From assembly GCA_028565635.1 (NCBI GenBank), contig JAOXYB010047514.1:1-12129 (forward strand): a DNA stretch of 12,129 bases, in the 5' to 3' direction. Source of the DNA: Phoronis ovalis (Eukaryota > Phoronida > Phoronidae). The notes beneath the pieces are model-generated. The model worked only from the letters and a program-made list of their open reading frames with translations, did no database searches and was not told where the DNA came from. The translations under genes and the position numbers were made by a program. Shown here in pieces: positions 8,536-12,129 of the stretch. Positions within the stretch are counted from its first letter, which is position 1. Every line of letters begins with the position of its first letter.

Positions 8536-8987
8536 CACAATACCGATCTAATAGCTTTCAAACCTACTTTTCTGCTTAACTATGATAAATTTCCAGGCTT
8601 TCCTTTTAGTGCATGCAGTACATTCTCTTCTGGTAATAGCAGATTTAGTCTTTTTTATATATATTTTGCGGGGTACCCGGTCATATCTGAAAAGAAAACA
8701 GATTAGTAATGGGGCCACAATTTGAATGAAAGAGAAAAAATGGATTTATAAACTGTTACGACTATACTGTGTAGTTGAAACTGTTCTTCCAGTTTCGGAA
8801 TGTTATTTTAATTAAACAAGTACTGCCTAGGTATCAACTGCATTGTGGATAATTGATTTTGTGTGCTAAATCATTAATTGCAGCTCCACAACTCTCTTCA
8901 AACAGATTGTGCAAAGGAGGATGAAAGATAAATGTCATCTTCTCTACTTGAAAACATGTTTTGTCGAATAAATTGAATTTTTCAACT

Positions 8988-9002
8988 AGCTAGCCGCTAG
9001 CT
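8988..9002. repeat. Perfect 15-bp interrupted palindrome
   Basis: AGCTAGC, a central C, then GCTAGCT. It stands out in composition from the surrounding A/T-rich sequence. Its role is unknown; a binding site for a dimeric factor is possible but unsupported. Confidence 0.4.
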
Positions 9003-9341
9003 TTTATTAATAATTTCGAGACCAGTTATTCTTTCGACGTCATCTGTATTCCTAACACAGTGGTTGCAATTAGCATGAGCTGTGGTTTGCAATTTTTATC
9101 GTAATCTAACTTATACTATATTTATCCATTTGAATTTGTTATCTTGTAGATATTTCGTTATATTAAATTACAATTGTAAAAATAGCTTTGTCACGAGAAA
9201 ATTTATCAAATAACAAAAAAACAGCCTTTGTTTTTGGTTAAATCATTAGAATAGTTAAGTAACGTTCTTTGAGCGTTAACATTTACTACAAAATTCCTTT
9301 TATTACGAGCCTGTACGTATGCGTCATTGGTGTAATTTAAG

Positions 9342-9384
9342 AAGACAAATTGTGTTTAGTTGATTAAAATATACAATTTGTCTT
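9342..9384. repeat. Perfect 12-bp inverted repeat
   Basis: AAGACAAATTGT (9342-9353) and ACAATTTGTCTT (9373-9384) with a 19-base spacer. Pairing resumes beyond a 2-base gap through flanking TTAA on both sides. The stem is shorter than a usual miRNA precursor. A small fold-back remnant is the likely explanation. Confidence 0.55.
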
Positions 9385-9635
9385 TAATTTTCTTTAACAA
9401 TCACATGCGTAGTCCAGTAGTCAGAACGTTACAGGTAACATTACTTTATTTCGAATGTTTTATTTGTTCATATTAATGTTGTTTCTCAGTTCAATAAATG
9501 CAAATTACAAACGAAATGAGTCCTCACTTTTAAAAATCATATGTTATATTTTAATCAATTTGTTACCACGAGTGGCAACTACGTACTTGATAAAATAACG
9601 AGAACAGGTGCACCGTGAAATGGTCAACTAATTTT

Positions 9636-9697
9636 CTAAATATACATTTACATGGTGTATTATAAGCTAAATATACCTTTTTGCATGGTGCGAAAAC
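9636..9697 (+). repeat. Two-copy ~31-bp tandem duplication
   Basis: CTAAATATAC occurs at 9636 and 9667, each followed by a T-rich spacer and CATGGTG (9651 and 9684). The copies are diverged by a few substitutions and a 2-base length change. No other feature was found in 8540-10080 apart from the palindromes listed separately. Confidence 0.5.
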
Positions 9698-10081
9698 ATA
9701 TTCCGAATAAAATATCTCATTTTAGGTATTCAAAATACTCTAGATTCATACGTTTCTTAGGTAAACCAAACACATTAGCATAGTTACAAAGTATGGATTA
9801 CATTTGCGATTATTAACCCGTGAATATATTAAGGAATACAAAGTATGAGAAAGTGGTGACAGTTCTCTTTATTTATACATTTGCTTGTACCTGACAATTA
9901 ACTTGTTGTGCCGCTCGAGTTCATCGCTTCCCTACTTGTTCTGCACTCGAAATTACTGGTACATAGTACATACCTGTATGTCGTGATTTTTTATAAATGA
10001 AGAAAACGATTAACCACGTACTCGTGTTTATCGAGTGCAATATTTTTTTTAAGTGCTCTTATTTCTACTAAAGAAGCTTTT

Positions 10082-10383
10082 CAGACCTTTTAGATCATAG
10101 ACCCTTTACAGTCTTCAGAAGTCATTAATTTCACTTAACCTGTATAAATTTGTAATCAGTTACATATTTTCTCTGTTATTAACTTTCCAATATGCTATAT
10201 GTGAAGTTCACATGTAATAAAAAGATAATTTAAATTCATGAAAAAGATAACTTTATTTAACTTTTGTGTAACTAGAAAACAAAGGTAACTTTGAATGTAT
10301 ACTGAGACAAGACTGCCAGTAATGTCTCAAGGCGCTTGACTTCCATAACCCGGATCTCATGCAAATTATCTATATATCATTTG
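10082..10383 (-). repeat. Dispersed repeat, copy 2 (inverted relative to 640-899)
   Basis: The reverse complement of this stretch aligns collinearly with 640-899, with exact blocks of 11 to 14 bases at 10329-10342, 10286-10296, 10200-10212 and 10113-10125. It is non-coding. Its right end lies ~120 bases upstream of the promoter-like elements that begin near 10505. Confidence 0.75.
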
Positions 10384-10503
10384 GAATTATCAGCAAAGCA
10401 AAATAAATAAATTGCTTTACCATCTAAGGATGTTTTTGAATTAAGTAGTTTGTTCAAAATGATGAATGGATAGTTGTGATATTTTTTTTATAAATATTCA
10501 TGT

Positions 10504-10604
10504 GGGGGCGTGTCTATAACGTGACGTAAGCTAACATATTAACTTTATTCTCCTCACAAAATGTTATCTGTCACCACGTGATCATTTAATTACTATAAAA
10601 TAAG
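10504..10604 (+). promoter_or_regulatory. Promoter-like cluster: GC/CRE/E-box/TATA
   Basis: In order: a G-rich GGGGGCGTG near 10504-10512, CRE-like TGACGTAA at 10522-10529, E-box CACGTG at 10575-10580, and TATAAAATAAG at 10594-10604. The palindrome TTGTACGTACAA follows at 10605-10616. The order and spacing are plausible for an upstream promoter of the right-hand gene. It competes with the TATATAA at 10947, and no transcript evidence is available. Confidence 0.35.
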
Positions 10605-10904
10605 TTGTACGTACAATTTGAAAGCATATTGTCGATTCTATTTTTAAAGTGAGTTAAAGGCGAGAATTAATTTTTTTGATATTTTTTTATTAATCTTTCG
10701 CGCACAATTTCGTTGGTGGTGAGTGGAAGAGCTTTGTGGGATCAAACAAGTTCTTATCGTCTGTGAATGTAAATTTATCAAAAATAGTTTTGTATAAGAT
10801 AATATGTATGATGTGCGGAACTAATAAGTTATTCAGAATCGAAAAACAGTTTAGACATTCCTCTTTTTTAAATCGATGCCTTTCATTACCCTCTGATATT
10901 CCGA

Positions 10905-10953
10905 TGACGTGATGACGTATTAATTGCTTTTACTTCAAAATATGTGTATATAA
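10905..10953 (+). promoter_or_regulatory. Paired CRE half-sites and TATA box of the right-hand gene
   Basis: Two TGACGT motifs at 10905-10910 and 10913-10918, 8 bases apart, lie ~30 bases upstream of TATATAA at 10947-10953. TGACG is the half-site for ATF/CREB-type bZIP factors. Initiation would fall near 10975-10985 and give a short first exon ending at the strong donor at 11041. Confidence 0.4.
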
Positions 10954-10977
10954 TGTAATAAGATTTCTTCGTTAGTG

Positions 10978-11041
10978 CCACATTTAATTTAGTGTATGTG
11001 CAATTAATGAGTTTAATGGGTTTTTTTGCTTTTATTTTAAG
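10978..11041 (+). other. Candidate non-coding first exon
   Basis: The 3' border is a consensus donor, TTTTAAG|GTAAGT, with the intron starting at 11042. The 5' border is only inferred as ~30 bases after the TATA box. With the acceptor TTTACATTTCAG ending at 11240 it would define a 199-base intron in a 5' UTR. Confidence 0.35.
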
Positions 11042-11240
11042 GTAAGTTACTCTTCGGAAATCCGATTAATGCATATTAAGAACATGAACTTTTAACAATC
11101 AGTCATGTATCTGTCGTACAAACGGTTTATATGCAATAAATTGTCTTAATTGATGCTTTTTTATAGATTATTTAGAAGAAACGGCCTTTCAAGTGGGAAT
11201 ATTATTACTACAATTTTATATTGTTCATTTTACATTTCAG

Positions 11241-11337
11241 AAAATCAAAGTATTAGAAATGAATCGTCCCATTTTAATAATCTTCCTTATTTTAACTGCT
11301 GAATTAATTTTATGTTGCTGGACATATAGTTTTACAG
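11241..11337 (+). CDS. Candidate first coding exon: signal peptide or membrane anchor (partial gene)
   Basis: The acceptor TTTACATTTCAG ends at 11240 and the donor ACAG|GTAAGAG starts at 11338. The ATG at 11259 (G at -3) opens 26 codons plus one base: MNRP, then an unbroken hydrophobic core from residue 5 to about 21 (ILIIFLILTAELILCCW), then a polar TYSFT. This is the classic layout of a secretory signal peptide, or an N-terminal anchor if uncleaved. The donor leaves a phase-1 junction, common for signal-peptide exons. Reading through the donor ends at a stop near 11433, in sequence without protein character. The rest of the gene should lie to the right of the window; no convincing next exon was found before 12129. 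The mature product cannot be named. Confidence 0.45.
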
Positions 11338-11711
11338 GTAAGAGTCACACGTTAGTTACGATAAGGTATTTTCTTGGCACAACAATGAATTTATATTCTC
11401 ATTCTAATATTTTAAATAGTGATTTTTTTATTTAAAAAATTAGTCGCTCAATGTACAATTTCCCTAAATATCGGCAAATACCTTCAACGTTGCATCAAAG
11501 AATAGTCCACATGCTACAGTGAAATAATAAGAATAGGAAATTTCTGCTTTCAGTCAGTACCTATACGTTATGAGGATTAATTTACCCTGCTAACTTCACA
11601 TGACTAGACCCGTTCGGGACAGTTATTCACACTCTACACTTTTTGACAAAATAGACTAATAAAAGCATACATTTTTGGAAAGGTATTAACTTAAAGATTA
11701 TGGAAAATCAC
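11338..11711 (+). other. Probable start of a large intron
   Basis: Sequence after the 11338 donor. An acceptor-like TTTCTGCTTTCAG ends near 11553, but splicing there reaches a stop after six codons, so it is not convincing as the next exon. No other feature is seen before the fold-back element. Confidence 0.35.
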
Positions 11712-12123
11712 GTAATCAGTAAGGGGGTCATTTTGGGTTAAAAACTCATGTTTTTCAAAACATAAACTTAAAAAAAATACAAGTCCAGCATACCTGCAGA
11801 TACTTAGCTAAAATTTGACCAAAATTAACTTCCAACTGGGAAATCTAATAAAATATGTAAGATTTTTGAAATTTTTCTTAGTTCTTTAATGATGTGCTTC
11901 TAAAAATATGTTGTCAGAAAAACTGAAAACATTCTTACAGTTGATTTTTGGAAAGTCATAACTTTTGAATGCTACAAAATTTTAAAAATCTTAGACAACC
12001 TTTTTGGAGATTTTAAGATTATTTGAAGTTAATTTTAGCCAAGTTTCAACTTTGTATCTACAGGGACGTATTTGACCCACATTTTTTGAAGTTATTACCC
12101 AAAATGACCTCCTTGCTGATTAC
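11712..12123. mobile_element. Fold-back MITE-like element, ~412 bp
   Basis: The terminal inverted repeats begin GTAATCAGTAAGGGGGTCAT at 11712; the reverse complement of the right end reads GTAATCAGCAAGGAGGTCAT, ending at 12123. The TIR core CATTTTGGGT is identical. Pairing continues inward over nearly the whole element: CTGCAGATAC against CTGTAGATAC, AAAATTAACTTC in both arms, and AAGATTTTTGAAATTTT against AAGATTTTTAAAATTTT. There is no transposase, so it is non-autonomous. Flanks (…AAAATCAC and CTAATT) show no clear target-site duplication; the right flank is cut by the window edge. The superfamily is not assigned. Confidence 0.75.
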
Positions 12124-12129
12124 CTAATT

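Noticed and set aside
11543-11572. Next exon of the signal-peptide gene after the acceptor near 11553
   Set aside because: Splicing there in phase gives a stop after six codons, which would leave only a ~32-residue peptide. The real next exon is more likely beyond the window.

Overview
This is eukaryotic, animal-type DNA. It is AT-rich (roughly one third G+C by eye), with GT-AG introns, TATA-type promoters, an AATAAA poly(A) signal, and long non-coding stretches full of decayed repeats. The repeat style (a ~169-bp tandem unit, fold-back elements, degenerate minisatellite) and a double-hotdog thioesterase gene would fit a marine invertebrate such as a bivalve or other lophotrochozoan. That placement is a guess; metazoan is the safe statement.

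Layout. 1-540: a two-unit, diverged ~169-bp tandem repeat preceded by a small inverted repeat. 640-899: one copy of a dispersed repeat whose second copy lies inverted at 10082-10383. 955-1836: a block bounded by a 41-bp direct repeat and containing a degenerate minisatellite built on TTGGATTGCTACC. 2148-5261: one complete four-exon gene on the + strand with TATA box, possible uORF, three introns and a poly(A) signal. 5280-10080: no recognised gene, only short hairpins and small duplications. 10500-11337: probable 5' end of a second + strand gene (CRE/E-box/TATA elements, a non-coding exon donor, then an exon encoding a signal peptide or membrane anchor) that leaves the window on the right. 11712-12123: a ~412-bp fold-back (MITE-like) element with long terminal inverted repeats, lying in what would be the first large intron of that second gene.

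Main result. Splicing 2233-2347, 2745-3422, 3729-3869 and 4381-5147 gives a 566-residue protein with every intron in phase 1. It is two copies of the same double-hotdog, acyl-ACP/acyl-CoA-thioesterase-like unit in tandem. The copies share a phase-1 intron at the same place (just after a DDF motif) and matching W/E/G/R residues behind it. The C-terminal unit keeps the thioesterase-type N-x-H-V-N-H motif (residues 466-471). The aligned place in the N-terminal unit reads N-G-V-T-S-H (168-173) and has lost the His and second Asn. The gene therefore looks like a tandem duplication with one probably active and one degenerate half.
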